The notes beneath the pieces were generated by a model. It saw only the letters and a list, made by a program, of their open reading frames with translations. It had not been told where the DNA came from and ran no database searches. DNA of 64,000 bases from Mytilus edulis (taxonomy: Eukaryota; Mollusca; Bivalvia; Mytilida; Mytilidae): assembly GCF_963676685.1 (NCBI RefSeq), contig NC_092354.1, forward strand, positions 30,350,193-30,414,192. The letters are read 5' to 3'. Below, piece by piece: positions 1-10,572 of the stretch (position 1 is the stretch's first letter; the number at the start of each line of letters is the position of its first letter). The position numbers were made by a program, and so were the translations under genes.

Positions 1-130
1 CTTGTAAATTCAAACTCATAGCATCATTTTGGAGGAAGATGAAGAGCAATTATTCATTATATCTGAAGTTTTTATACTACTGAAGTTTGAAAAGTTTGTA
101 CACAAATGGCTACTGAAAAGGTCATTAACC
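1..130 (-). mobile_element. Terminal fragment of a TTAA-type (Kolobok-like) foldback element
   Basis: The sequence from about 35 to 130 matches the right arm of the complete element at 62449-63172, including the shared words 'tgaagtttgaaaagtt' and 'aaatggctac'. It ends in '..taacc' followed by TTAA at 131-134, as the complete copy ends in '..aaacc' followed by TTAA. Only one end lies in the window, so the target duplication cannot be tested. No coding potential is visible. Confidence 0.6.
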
Positions 131-134
131 TTAA

Positions 135-551
135 AGAAGAGCCATTTTTGTCATTTTTATTACTCTTGTAATGTACACAATTAGAATTGAAAAATTAAAT
201 TATTTGGTAAATTGCAAACAACAGATTATTTTCCCAAAAACAATCATTTTCAACATCAGATCATGACTATAACATACAATGGTAAGAATTGAAAGAAAGG
301 TTTCCTTGTCTCAATTTGGAATGTGAGATATTACTAAAATCTCAATCTTTCTTTTGAGGTATTGAACCTTCTTATTATATTCAAAGTTAGGGCTATATAA
401 ATTTCAAATCCCCTCAACTTTCCTTTATAAATTTTTAACAAAAATATTTAAACCTGGTAGATTTTATGAGTTTTAATTTTCGGCTACTTTAATATATATC
501 TTACAAATGTCTTTAATATGTGAATAATATATTTATCAAATTTTTCTTCAG
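135..551. other. AT-rich, no gene seen
   Basis: Nothing beyond AT-rich sequence is visible. If the exon at 552 is real this is intron or 5' flank. A pyrimidine stretch at 541-551 forms its acceptor. Confidence 0.5.
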
Positions 552-3060
552 ATCCAAAATGAACCAGTTGATCAGTTAAATACATATGATGAAGTGTTAA
601 CAGCAATGGAAGAGTCGGGAATAACATCAAGGTTATCTCCAACATCCAGATTATCCATTGCAAAGGCTTTGATAGCTCATTTTTCTCGAATAACATCAAA
701 AAAAGGAATACTTGACCAGTGTTGGGAAGGAGCAGAAGAATTAGGTCTACAGTCATTGCTTAAATCTAACCCAGGTAATTTAAAAAGAATAATTCTAATA
801 TGATTTGCCTTCAATATAACAAATACTTGAATATATTATAGGTCTGTTACTGTTTTTTTTATAAACACTTTGATATAGATAGATACAATAATATGTATAT
901 AAAAACTATCGCTAGGGATGAAGGGTCTATCAGATTGATTTTAATTTGCAGTTAAACTATGCAACTTACTTTAAAGGACTTTATATTAATTGAAGAAGAC
1001 ACAGAAATTCTTATTTTTGGCCCTTAATTCCTGAACCTTAAGAGCAATTGCCCCAAAATTCAATCTCAGCCTTCCCTTTGGGTATGGTATCTTTAATTAC
1101 AGTTGCAGAAGCATATACCCTTTAACCCAAGTTATTGTCTGGAAACAAGAAAAAGGCTTGTTTTTGGTAACTTTGTGGTCCTTAAATTCCTAAACGCTTT
1201 CTGCAATTACTCCCAAACTTAATCCCAGCCTTCCCTTTGTGATATAGAACCTTGTGGTACAATTTCAGAAAGATCCATACACTTACAAACACGTTGTTTG
1301 GAAACTAGAAAAATGCTTATTTTGACCCCTTTTGGACCCCAAATTCTAAAGTGTTGTGACCAAAACCTTAAAATATATCCAAAACTTCTACAATTTCAGA
1401 GCTATTCAAATACTCATACACAAGTTATTGTCATGAAACTAGATAAATGCTTGTTTTGGGCCCCCAAACTCAATTCAGACCTTCCTTTTGTAGTTTCAAA
1501 TCTTGTATTGAAATTTAATAGAGATCCATTTACATAAACTGAAGTTATTGTCCTGAAACCAAGTGTCTTTGGACGACGTGATACCAAAATACTTTGCCGT
1601 TGTATAAAACCTAGAAACGAGAAACACGTAAGAAAGAGATCCACAAACAACACCACTAATCATCAGGATCCTGACTTAGGACAAGTGCAAACAAATACAT
1701 TGGGTTTTCATTTTTAAATAGGTACCGACCTTCATCCTTTACTGAAACCAGAGTGTAACATCACAACATGTTTTTTTTAAACCACTGCTACAGCCTTTTT
1801 AAATATAACTCTTGTATTACAATTGCTATTTTTAAAAATAAACTATATTTCAGGAACAATCAGAAGAATCTTATGCAAATGCTGTGGCAAAACACAACAA
1901 CTCACTGCCGACCATCTCATTGACATGATCAAAATAAAAAGTTTTGGTGACAGGGGCAGCAATAATCGACAGTTGTCTGAGGATGTTGCTCAACAATTTG
2001 AAAGCTTTGTTTTTGATTGCCAAGGTAATATAAAGCTTTTAATTTTAATTGACATTGATACATGTATTTACATATAAATCAGGGGTTTATACAAAAATTG
2101 AAGATAAAAGAGATGATTTTTTTCCTATAGTCATGATCATCATTTTTTAGATGGTGACTTTCCCTTGTAACCATCTAATGGAGTTAAGTCTTTAACCTGA
2201 AGCGAGATGTACCGACGTAAGAACAACTGGACAGATGCACATGTATTTTTTATAGTCAAAGTACCTAACGATAGTTGTAGCTAAATTAAACCCTCAGAAG
2301 TTCAATTAACCAAGTAGTTTAAACAAAACTTAAAATAGAGAGGGGGAGGGGGAGGTACAATTCTCATCTTAAACTGATGAACATTTTTGTTTTTAGTTTA
2401 GAGCTACAATTGTATAATATAATAATCAAGATATAAATCTTAAAAAAATTATTCAGGGGTATCCTAACATTCGCCCAGTATTTTCAGAGGGGTTTGGTCA
2501 AAAGAAGGGAATGAGTTCATAGAAAATGTTGACGACAGATGCCATTAGTGATTCCAAGATGACACAGAGACATTACCTTTTACAGTGACAGTACTAGGAC
2601 ACAGACAGTACCTAGGACACACACAGTGACACAGACAGTACCTAGGACACACACAGTGACACAGGCAGTACCTAAGACACACACAGTGTCAGTACCTATG
2701 ACACAGACAGACATTACCTTTTACAGTGACAGCACACACGACACACACAGTGACAGTACCTATGACACAGACAGAGACATTGCCTTTTACAGCGACAGTA
2801 CCAATGACACGCACAGTGACAGTACCTATGACACGGACAGAGACATTACCTGTTACAGTGACAGTACCTAAGACACACACAGTAACAGTACCTATGACAC
2901 AGACATTACGGGGGTGTTCATTGATCAAAGATCTCTTTTCCAAGATGCGTTGTCCGAGCTGATTCAATTAGACACCATTAGATATCCAATTAAAGTTGGA
3001 TTTTATGATGAAGAGGTGGAAGCTTTAGGGGACCAAGAAAGGAACCTTTTGCAAATTTAA
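552..3060 (+). CDS. Unrecognised partial gene, three predicted exons
   Basis: Predicted exons are 552-774, 1854-2024 and 2903-3060. Each has a usable acceptor (ttcttcag, atttcag, cacag), and the first two end at GTAAT donors. The phases agree throughout (remainder 1 at both junctions), and the joined frame ends at TAA 3058-3060. The N-terminus lies outside the window. Exon 1 encodes a helical, Ser/Thr-rich stretch around MEESGITSRLSP. Exon 2 contains CKCCGK, a possible small metal-binding cluster. The last exon encodes the acidic tail YPIKVGFYDEEVEALG. I recognise no domain. An alternative frame in exon 2 is open for about 23 codons but does not fit the splice phase. The long first intron carries the ~150 bp repeat and the second intron holds the minisatellite. 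It may be a host gene or an old repeat-associated gene. Confidence 0.4.
1000..1570. repeat. Diverged ~150 bp tandem repeat, about four units
   Basis: Recurring landmarks are 'aagttattgtctggaaac' near 1130, 1290, 1421 and 1540, 'cagccttccctttg' near 1067 and 1225 (a variant near 1475), and 'aaattcctaaac'-like words between them. Spacing is roughly 130-160 bp. I recall similar sequence as a common diverged repeat of mollusc genomes. It lies in an intron of the predicted gene. ORFs through it on both strands are incidental. Confidence 0.6.
2080..2560. other. Intronic sequence, nothing recognised
   Basis: AT-rich sequence with one purine run near 2336-2353. No exon, repeat unit or RNA gene is visible. 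Confidence 0.4.
2565..2905. repeat. CA-rich minisatellite
   Basis: Imperfect tandem copies of words such as 'acacacagtgacagtacct' and 'gacacagacagagacattac' form a compound repeat with units of roughly 30-60 bp. Because of its composition it reads open in several frames on both strands (for example Thr-Val-Pro-Met-Thr repeats), and these are not genes. The last copy supplies the acceptor of the proposed third exon at 2903. Confidence 0.8.
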
Positions 3061-3061
3061 T

Positions 3062-3110
3062 GATAGATTGATTGGTTGATTGTTGGTTGCTTTATCGCGC
3101 CGGGAGCTTA
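3062..3110 (-). repeat. Tail fragment of the (CAAT)n SINE
   Basis: 'gattggttgattgttggttgc' matches the tail end of the SINE copies at 14376 and 29499, in the same inverted orientation. After this the sequence diverges to 'tttatcgcgccgggagc'. Only the tail is present. Confidence 0.5.
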
Positions 3111-3470
3111 TTTGAATATTTTTTTTTACAATTTAAAGCATATTTTAAAATAAGACAAAATGTCCTTCAATAAACTAATATCCTAGACTATTATTTACAA
3201 ATAAAAATCAACAGTTATATAACGTGATAAAAATTAAAATCGAATTAAACATTTAAGATAAGAAAGTATCTGCTGATGATATTTATGAGCCACAAGTAAA
3301 ATTTTTAAATGCAATCAGGAACACATATATAAAGAGATGCACTGTTCCAAAATTCAGTGATTTATTAAATCTGCTGCTTACAGCAAAGAAATTATGTTCG
3401 TAAAATAAATTTGATGTACCCGGTACAGTAACAAAACCATCAGTTTAATATTATTGTCATTTAATGTTTC
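3111..3470. other. AT-rich spacer, no gene seen
   Basis: Low-complexity AT-rich sequence with no supported exon. Confidence 0.4.
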
Positions 3471-3650
3471 GTAGCGATTTTAGTTTGACTGTATAATTTA
3501 TTATTATGGTAGATGTCTTTCTTTAAATACATAAGGGTTTAATTACATTTCTACAGGGCAATGCCAAGTATTTTTATTTATTTGAACGGTATTTTTATCG
3601 TTTAAATTCACCGCCCGGTATCTTAAGGACCGCCTGGTACCCCATCTTTG
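3471..3650 (+). repeat. Left arm of a 6.6 kb inverted repeat
   Basis: From 'gtagcgattttagtttgac' to about 3650 this matches the reverse complement of 9926-10106. Shared words include 'gatgtctttcttt', 'aattacatttcta' and 'tttaaattcacc'. Identity is roughly 85-90% by eye with a few indels. The arms could be termini of one large element or two copies of a shorter element in opposite orientation. No terminal CA/TG or target duplication was identified. Confidence 0.65.
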
Positions 3651-3790
3651 GAACCGTAGGGATACCGTCCGGAACCCCATCTTTGAAACTGTCAGGGTAC
3701 CACCCGGTAGCCAATCTTTAGAACCGTTGAGGTACCGCCCGGTATCCACAGAACAGCCCGGTACCCCATCTTTTGAACCGTCGAATAATT
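3600..3790. repeat. ~34 bp GGTACC-rich minisatellite
   Basis: About five or six units containing 'cggtaccccatctttg' and 'gaaccgt' follow each other within the inner end of the left inverted-repeat arm. The right arm (9926-9965) holds only about 1.5 units, so the array expanded or contracted after the arms separated. The minus-strand frame 3953-3543 runs through it. Its first ~50 residues (about 3953-3795) are not repetitive and might be a small exon, but I do not recognise them. Confidence 0.75.
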
Positions 3791-3953
3791 TTATCTTTTT
3801 GTCGGGGATCTTTCCTGTTATTTCCTTTATGTCTTTATTGACATACTTCTTGACAGGAAGCTCTAGATGCTGGTACATAACTGTCAAGGTTCCACTTCCT
3901 GGCATTTGAGAATATTTTACTAAATCAAAATGCCGAGATATACGTGTATGCAC

Positions 3954-4159
3954 ATCTCAATCACAGTAATGTAAGATATGTTGGTTGTAACGAGCCAAAC
4001 TGTTATTGTATATTTTTTTCGAAGGGAGTATTTACTTATGCACCTCCATGGTCACAAGAATAGAAGAAGCTAAGGAACTGTCCCATGAAGCTTACCTGGG
4101 TTATACCTCCAGGGAGAACATTGAAACCTGTAGGTCGCAGGAAAAGAAGTTAACGAGAG
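3954..4159. other. Spacer before the satellite array
   Basis: No gene is supported. The stretch resembles unique sequence that ends where the 235 bp satellite begins. Confidence 0.4.
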
Positions 4160-6150
4160 CTGTTGTGTAATTTTTGTATAAAGCTGTGGTGCTTTAATTT
4201 TACTGGGGAGACATTTATCATTACATATTAGAAAATTGTCTTGATCAAATGACCGATTAAAGGTAACATCATATACAATTATCCAAAAAACATTAAAATT
4301 TACAGTAAAATGTTAAAAATGATCAATAAAGGTCAAATCTAAATGAATATCCAAAAAGTAGTAAAATTTAGTAAAAAAAAATGTTACCCAAAAAATGTAG
4401 CAATTTTTATATAAAGATGTGGTGCTTTGATTTTACTTCTAATACATTTATCTTTACATATTAGAAAATTGCCTTTATCAAATGACCAATTTAAAGTAAC
4501 ACCATATACATTTATAAAAAAAAATGTTGAAAAATGATCAATAAGGGTCAAATCTGAATGAATATATAATAAGTAGTAAAATTTACTAAAAAAAATGTTA
4601 CCGAGAAAAATGTTGCAATATTTATATAAAGCTGTTGTGCTTCAATTTTACTTCTACTACATTTATCTTTACATATTAGAAAATTGTCTTGATCAAACGA
4701 CAGATTTAAGGTAACATCATATACAATTATCCAAAAAAATGTCAAATTAACAGTAAAATGTTGAAAATTTTTCAATAAAGGTCAAATCTGAATGAATATC
4801 TAAAAAGTAGTGAAATTGACTAAAAAAAATGTTACCGAGAAAATGTTGAATTTTTTTATATAAAGCTGTGGTGTTTTGATTTGACTTCTGATACATTTAT
4901 CTTTACATATTAGAAAATTGTCTCGATCAAATGACCAATTTAAAGTAAAAACATATACAATTATCCAAAAAATGTTATATTTACTGTAAAATGTTGAAAA
5001 ATGACCAATATGGATGGGTCAAATCTGAATGAATTTCTAAAAAGTAGTGAAATTAACTAAAAAAAAATGTTACCCAGAAAATGTTGCAATTTTTATATAA
5101 AGTTGTGGTGCTTTGATTTGACTTCTAGTACATTTATCTTTACATATTAGAAAATTGTCTTGATCAAATGACCAATTTAAGGTAACATCATATACAATTA
5201 TCCAAAAAAATGTCAAATTTTCAGTGAAATGTTGAAAAATGATCAATAAAGGTCAAATCTGAGTGAATATCCAAAAATGTAGTAAAATTTAGTAAAACAA
5301 ATGTTACCAAGAAAATGTTACAATTTTTATATCAAGCTGTGGTGCTTCAATTTTACTTCTACTACATTTATCTTTACATATTAAGATTGTGTTGATTAAA
5401 TGACCGATTTAAGGTAACACCATATACAATTATCCAAAAAAATGTCAAATTTACAGAAAATTGTTGTATATTTTTTTCAAAAAGGTAAAATCTGAATGAA
5501 TATCCGAAAAGTAGTAAAATTTACTGAAAAATGGTGCTATTTTTGTATAAAGCTATGGTGCTTCAATTTTAGTTCGGACAAATTTATCATTACATATTAG
5601 AAAATTGTCTTGATCAAACGACAGATTTAAGGTAACATCATATACAATTATCCAAAAAAATGTCAAATTTACAGAAAATTGTTGTATATTTTTTTCAAAA
5701 AGGTAAAATCTGAATGAATATCCGAAAAGTAGTAAAATTTACTGAAAAAATGTTACTGAGAAAAATTGTGTAATTTTTGTATAAAGCTGTGGTGCTTTAA
5801 TTTTACTTGGGAGACATTTATCATTACATATTAGAAAATTGTCTTGATCAAATGACCAATTTAAGGTAACACCATATACAATTATCCAAGAAAATGTTAA
5901 ATTTACTGTAAAATGTTGAAAAATTATCAATAAGGGTCAAATCTGAATGAATATCTCAAAAATAGTAAAATTTACTAAAAAAAAAATGTTACCGAGAAAA
6001 TGTTGCAATTTTTATATAAAGCTGTGTTGCTTCAATATACTTCTGATTGATTTATCTTACAAATCAGAAAATGGTCTTGATCAAATGACCGATATAAGGT
6101 AACATGATATACAATTATCAAAAAAAAATGTCAAATTTACAGTAAAATGC
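4160..6150. repeat. Satellite-like array, period ~235 bp, about nine units
   Basis: The landmark 'aagctgtggtgctt' (with variants) recurs at about 4181, 4413, 4628, 4863, 5099, 5334, 5549, 5784 and 6018. Spacings are mostly 232-236 bp, with two short units of ~215 bp. Each unit also carries 'agaaaattgtcttgatcaaa', 'gtaacatcatatacaatta' and 'aaaggtcaaatctgaatga'. Minus-strand frames in it repeat VTLNLSFDQDNFLIC-like peptides and are by-products of the repeat. A related single unit fragment lies at 50491-50533. Confidence 0.9.
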
Positions 6151-6162
6151 CAACTGCTTAAA

Positions 6163-6237
6163 CCGTCATGTGTTACAAGTCAGCATGTATGCATACATGG
6201 AGCATGTTGGTCCGTTTGACGACAATGAACCCAATGA
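6163..6237 (+). pseudogene. Short exon-like fragment
   Basis: A frame reading YAYMEHVGPFDDNEPNE is followed at once by a good donor (gtaagt after CCCAATGA). It abuts the satellite array and has no recognisable upstream exon. It looks like an exon remnant of an unknown gene. Evidence is limited to codon-like sequence plus the donor. Confidence 0.3.
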
Positions 6238-6910
6238 GTAAGTTTTGAAATAGAAGTAGGCTAGGTTCATGTTCATGTTTGATCAATTTCAAATGAATCA
6301 ATGTTCATTTTATCAAATTTTACCTGCAAAGCATTCAATGGTAGGAAAAGCCAAACATTTTGGGTGCAAAGTGGTTTATAACAGAATGGTTACCCTCCAA
6401 GGCTGATGTCTGTTTGCCTGGTGACAATATGACAATAGTCTGTTTCATCTGCCAGTGACACACAATTCCCTGCAGCTTTTCATACACCTTTGTTCCTGAA
6501 ATTAAATTAAATATTGACAGAGGTGTTGTAAATTATTGTTACACTTACGGGGACATATGTTTCATAACATTGGGCTAAAATAAAGTTAGAGAATGGAAAT
6601 ATAACTTTTTTTTCATTTGTAAAGAGGCACAACTAAAGGAATGTAAAAGTGACTTCCACCAAAATTCAAATTTAATCTGTGTTTTGGTGTCAAAAGCAAT
6701 TTGTATGAGTTTTATAACAATTGGTGAAGCAAACTGAAAATTGAAACCAATTTTGGAGTGTAGACAGAGTAGGGCAAACTTAATGTCCTTCCCTTACGGC
6801 CGGGGCATATAAACAGCTGAGAATAGCCACATATTACATATAAAAATGTCATAAAAACAAAAATGAGTCAAGGCTCTTGTGTTGAATGCCCTTAATTTTA
6901 CAAATCGTTA
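6238..6910. other. No gene seen
   Basis: AT-rich sequence. Near 6860 'gagtcaaggctcttgtgttga' is a worn relative of the repeat better preserved at 20215-20345. Confidence 0.4.
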
Positions 6911-7171
6911 TTAAGAATCATCAGAACCTGGTTTAAGCCATTTCTTGTGCCTTTCTCTGCCTTTTAAAGGCCCATGCTGACTTGCTGGAAATTCATCACC
7001 ATGCCCATCATGCACATTTATGATGTAGTTCAGAATGGAATACCACTTAACAACATGACAACCTGGTCCTGTCCTGTGGAAGAGGCAGCAGTCCAGTAAA
7101 GATGGTTGACAATACTTTTTTACCCATGAATGAAGGTCATTACAGTCTTTTTCTAATGAAAGTTTGACCAA
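6911..7171 (-). pseudogene. Uncharacterised repeat-associated protein, C-terminal fragment
   Basis: An 86-residue frame includes DLHSWVKKYCQPSLLDCC, ILNYIINVHDGHGDEFP and GPLKGRERHKKWLKPGS. I recall this pattern (a W-x-CxNH-like core, HxxNxH and a KKWLKPGS end) in a widespread but uncharacterised animal protein family that occurs in many copies in fish, cnidarian and bivalve genomes. The function is unknown. The cysteine/histidine spacing suggests metal binding, but that is inference. It may belong with the fragment at 7429-7707 on the same strand, with material lost between. No start context is clear, so I treat it as a remnant. Confidence 0.45.
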
Positions 7172-7428
7172 CTTTTTCTTTTACCCTGAAAAATAGCCAT
7201 TTTATTATATATTTTAACTTAAAATAATGTGTTTATAATACATTCATGCCACAGTAAAAACTGGTTAGAAACAAAAACCTGTTAGTAAGGCCATTAATAG
7301 TAAAGTACTGTAAAAAGTATTTCATTTAACAGCATTTTATAAAAACTATATAACTTTATAACGGACAGACATACAGACACCTGGTGAAATGGAATGATGT
7401 ACAGGAACATTGATATTCTAAGTCACAC

Positions 7429-7707
7429 TTAACGGTATTCAAAATTATTTAAAGTGGTAATTTTTTTACCAAGGGACACAATGTTTTCTTCCGTACAGTA
7501 CTGTTTGTATTGTCGAATTGTGCTAGATGGAGCAATGGCTCGAATGACATTTGGAGTTTTTATGATTTCTCCAGTGGAAAGTTTTAAAGTTTTTTCAACA
7601 AATGGGAGATCGTTAACAATGTGACTTGATGTAATAAAGCCTTTAAAGTTTTCCAAAGTTCCTTCATCAATCTTCTGTTTTTTGGTATCCTTGACTAATA
7701 TAGGCAT
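7429..7707 (-). pseudogene. Uncharacterised repeat-associated family ('DLPF..NVIR' type) fragment
   Basis: The frame contains NFKGFITSSHIVNDLPF, LKLSTGEIIKTPNVIR and IRQYKQYC, ending in EENIVSLGKK. The same plan (FITS/FIMS, a short hydrophobic link, LKxS/LKIP, NVIR/SVRT, QY..YC) is visible in the broken copy at 31838-32085. I recall it from long uncharacterised proteins repeated in cnidarian and bivalve genomes. I cannot assign an activity. It reads toward the fragment at 6911-7171, so both may descend from one gene or element. Confidence 0.5.
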
Positions 7708-8087
7708 CCCACATCCTTCAGATTCTTCAAGTCACGCTTCACCACTGTTGCCTTTATTTTACTCTATTCTTGCATTTAACTGACGAATCAATGTTTATGA
7801 AGCAGAAATGTTTTGGATGCAGACAACTTGAATAAATGTAGATATCTAGGAAACAAAAAAATGTTTTTTGTTGCATCTGGTAACTAGAAGCTTGATTTTT
7901 GCACTTAAAAGACTGAAAATGCATAAAGTATTTATATTTAATATGAATATTCACATGTTGTCTATTAAAACATCAAATTGTTAAAAAAATGTTTCCTACC
8001 GGTTTCACAGATATCCATAAATATAAATATTTGGTGTATATCAGCATTATTTGATTTCTATATATATTTATCTGGGTATGTTTTTAG

Positions 8088-8430
8088 GGAAAGATATGTT
8101 GAAGAACTTTCTTCTAGTGATGAGCAATCTGAAGGAGAAGATGAGTATTACAATGAGCCGGTCCAGAACATTGATAACCTTTCAAATGAAGACAACCATT
8201 TTGTTACACAAATGTCACAAATTTTACCAGAAAGAGCTATCAGTATAAAACAGTTGGATGTTCAACATGCTGAAGACAATATTTCTCAAGAATCATAGAA
8301 TGAAAGCACAACTGATGAGTCTGTAAGATTGAACAGAAGACAGTTGATTAAAAGCATCACCACAAAGGCAATAGGGTTCAAATTTCTTGACATATTTACT
8401 TTAAAAGTAAGTAGGTGTTGATAATGCTCC
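8088..8430 (+). pseudogene. Acidic exon with an in-frame stop
   Basis: An acceptor (gtttttag) at 8081-8088 opens a frame rich in Ser and acidic residues (RYVEELSSSDEQSEGEDEYY). It meets TAG at 8296-8298, then stays open (NESTTDESVRLNRRQLIKS) up to a GTAAGT-like donor near 8407. The open continuation suggests one nonsense change in an exon. No family is recognised. It is divergent from the minus-strand fragments at 6.9-7.7 kb. Confidence 0.35.
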
Positions 8431-8749
8431 AACTACAATTGGCCTTATTGACAGATAAATTCGATTACAAAGAATAAAGCTTTTCTGAATATGATGTATA
8501 TATAGTGGATGGGAACCACAGTATAAAAGCATAAAAAGAGGCTACAAAAGGGGTCATTTTTCTTTAGCATGATAGACATTTTACATTAACAACATTACAT
8601 ACATTTTTGAAAAGAAATTTAAATTCAAATTATATTAATTTCCCATTCGTTAAGTTAAAAGTCAAACAAATATGTTTACAATTTCCACGTATTCATTTTT
8701 TTTTTATGATTTTCACAAGTGTTGTATTTGACCCTTTTGGTTCTGGAGG
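8431..8749. other. AT-rich, no gene seen
   Basis: Nothing supported. Confidence 0.4.
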
Positions 8750-9649
8750 TTAGTAGTCCAGACCAGTTTTCACATTTCCTTCATTCATTCGTATACATTT
8801 TTCTTGCATGGCACTTGAAACAGCTTCCTGGAGTGTCTCAGGCTTAGTTCGCCATATAAGCATGCGGAACTCGTCTGACTGTCCTCGTAAGGTAGGAAAG
8901 AACACCAACCTTTTTCTTTCTTCATTCAATGCATTTAGTGTCGCAATATTTTCAAAGTAACGTAAAAATTCGGCTAGCACATCATCGTTACTGTCACTAG
9001 ATGTTATCTTTACCCGAACTTCGAATCGGCAACATTGCAAAGGTGATGATGAGTTCATCAGTTCAGTCTTTGCATTCCCCCTAATATGTGGAATGTTCTG
9101 GTCGAAGTTCACTATCTGACGTACGGTATCGGTTGGTCTTCTTCTGTCTTCATTTTGCTTTTCAAAGTGTTCCAAACGTCTTGAGGCTTCGTCTGTGGAT
9201 AACTTCAAAATTAAGGAAAACCATCCGATCAACAGTATCAAACGCTAGATAAAGCATATCCATCTAAGAACGAATTTTTGCCATTTATGATCAGTTCTGG
9301 CTGTATTAGCATTTTGTTGTCTCTGGTTCATATCAGACATCGGTGTGCTCGAAATAAAAGATTCATCCGTCCAATTAACGCTACCGTCGAAACCACCCAA
9401 CATGTTTGTTATCGGCACCGTCGGCAATGGGGTTCCAGGGACCGTCCGGTGTGCGGTTCTGGCATCTCCCGGTGTCCTTGGAATGGAATTGGGTACCCCT
9501 TTGAATTCTTGAGATGGTGAAAATAATCCTGGTGAATACTGATTTCTGTTCCTAAAGTTGTGTTCTCCAGAAACAGTCTGCTCTTCTCCAATGTTCGTAA
9601 AATCCATTGGATAAGTATTATAGTCAGTTCTATTTCGACCCATCTCCAT
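8750..9649 (-). pseudogene. gag-like remnant of an LTR retroelement
   Basis: Two minus-strand frames meet near 9243. The upstream part (9649-9245) is Pro/Thr/Asn rich, like the variable N-terminus of many gag proteins. The downstream part (9241-8750) has AEFLRYFENIATLNALNEER, then a hydrophobic block with LRGQSDEFR, then PETLQEAVSSAMQEK. That order (F.YFE..A, W/ER.., LRG.A, TL.EAV..A...E) is typical of invertebrate Gypsy-type gag capsid regions. The capsid middle is rearranged or partly missing, and no protease, RT or integrase follows. No zinc knuckle is seen. I treat it as a dead fragment. Confidence 0.45.
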
Positions 9650-9925
9650 TAATAATAAAACACAACTTTTAGTTTAGTCTCACTGATATTCCAACAATTA
9701 TTCTCATTACGAATCTATAAAACTTGGTGTATGGCTATCCCCGCTGCCGCCATTTGTAGCGTTGTCGTTTTTGTATGGATTCGTGTTTGTCGATGTGTTA
9801 TTTTGGTAGCGTAAATTACGTAAAATCCATATTCAAATGGCACAAAGAAAACAAGCCACAACACAAAGTTTCAAATCAAATCACTATGTAATCTGTTAAA
9901 GGATCCCCTTATATACATAAATACA
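9650..9925. other. Flank upstream of the gag-like frame
   Basis: This could be 5' leader or LTR of the gag-like element when read on the minus strand. No primer-binding site or LTR boundary could be defined. Confidence 0.3.
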
Positions 9926-10106
9926 GGCGGTACCCCAACGGTTCCAAAGATGGGGTACCGGGTGGTGAATTTAAATGAATTAAAGATACCGTTCAGATAA
10001 ATAAAATACTGGGCATTGCGCTATAGAAATGTAATTTAACCCAAATGTATTAAAAAGAAAGACATCTTACATAATAATAATTATACTGTCAAACTAAAAT
10101 CGCTAC
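9926..10106 (-). repeat. Right arm of the 6.6 kb inverted repeat
   Basis: Reverse complement of 3471-3650. It ends at 'cgctac' (10101-10106), which mirrors the 'gtagcg' start of the left arm, and its inner side has only ~1.5 units of the GGTACC minisatellite. Confidence 0.65.
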
Positions 10107-10572
10107 ATTCGTGTTTAAAACATGAAATTCATGAAAAGTATGTTGTATTAATTTTTTAACAACCCATCTTACAGAACGATAGGGATGTTATAGTACTGTA
10201 ATAGATGTGCCTTGGTGTGTCTAGGTTAATTCCCCTTAATTTGGACAGATTAATTATTTAGTATTTAAATGTTTATTTTAAGTTAAATTTTATTTAAATA
10301 TAGTAGGATAAAAGTAAAGAAGGTTAATTTTACTGTTTTAGTATTTAACTTTTGATGTTTTTAATAATGTTTTAAGAATATTCATTTATTTAACTTTTCT
10401 TCAGTACCTTTATGTTAAAGTTCTCCTGATAAATGACAAGTTTAGGATATGGAGTTGGGAATCAAAAGCTTTTAAAAGATATATCAGAATACCAACGCTA
10501 AAGTTAGCAAGTCAAATTTAATATGTGTCATCATTTAATTGTTTGTATATTTGTACATTATTGATTTGAAAT
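10107..10572. other. AT-rich, no gene seen
   Basis: Nothing supported. Confidence 0.4.

Noticed and set aside
2626-2967. Overlapping repeat-peptide ORFs on both strands
   Set aside because: They come from the minisatellite, which is open in several frames because of its composition.
4548-5930. Similar minus-strand ORFs at 4548-4775 and 5739-5930 (FDQDNFLIC)
   Set aside because: Each is a by-product of a 235 bp satellite unit; the frame is not kept in most units.
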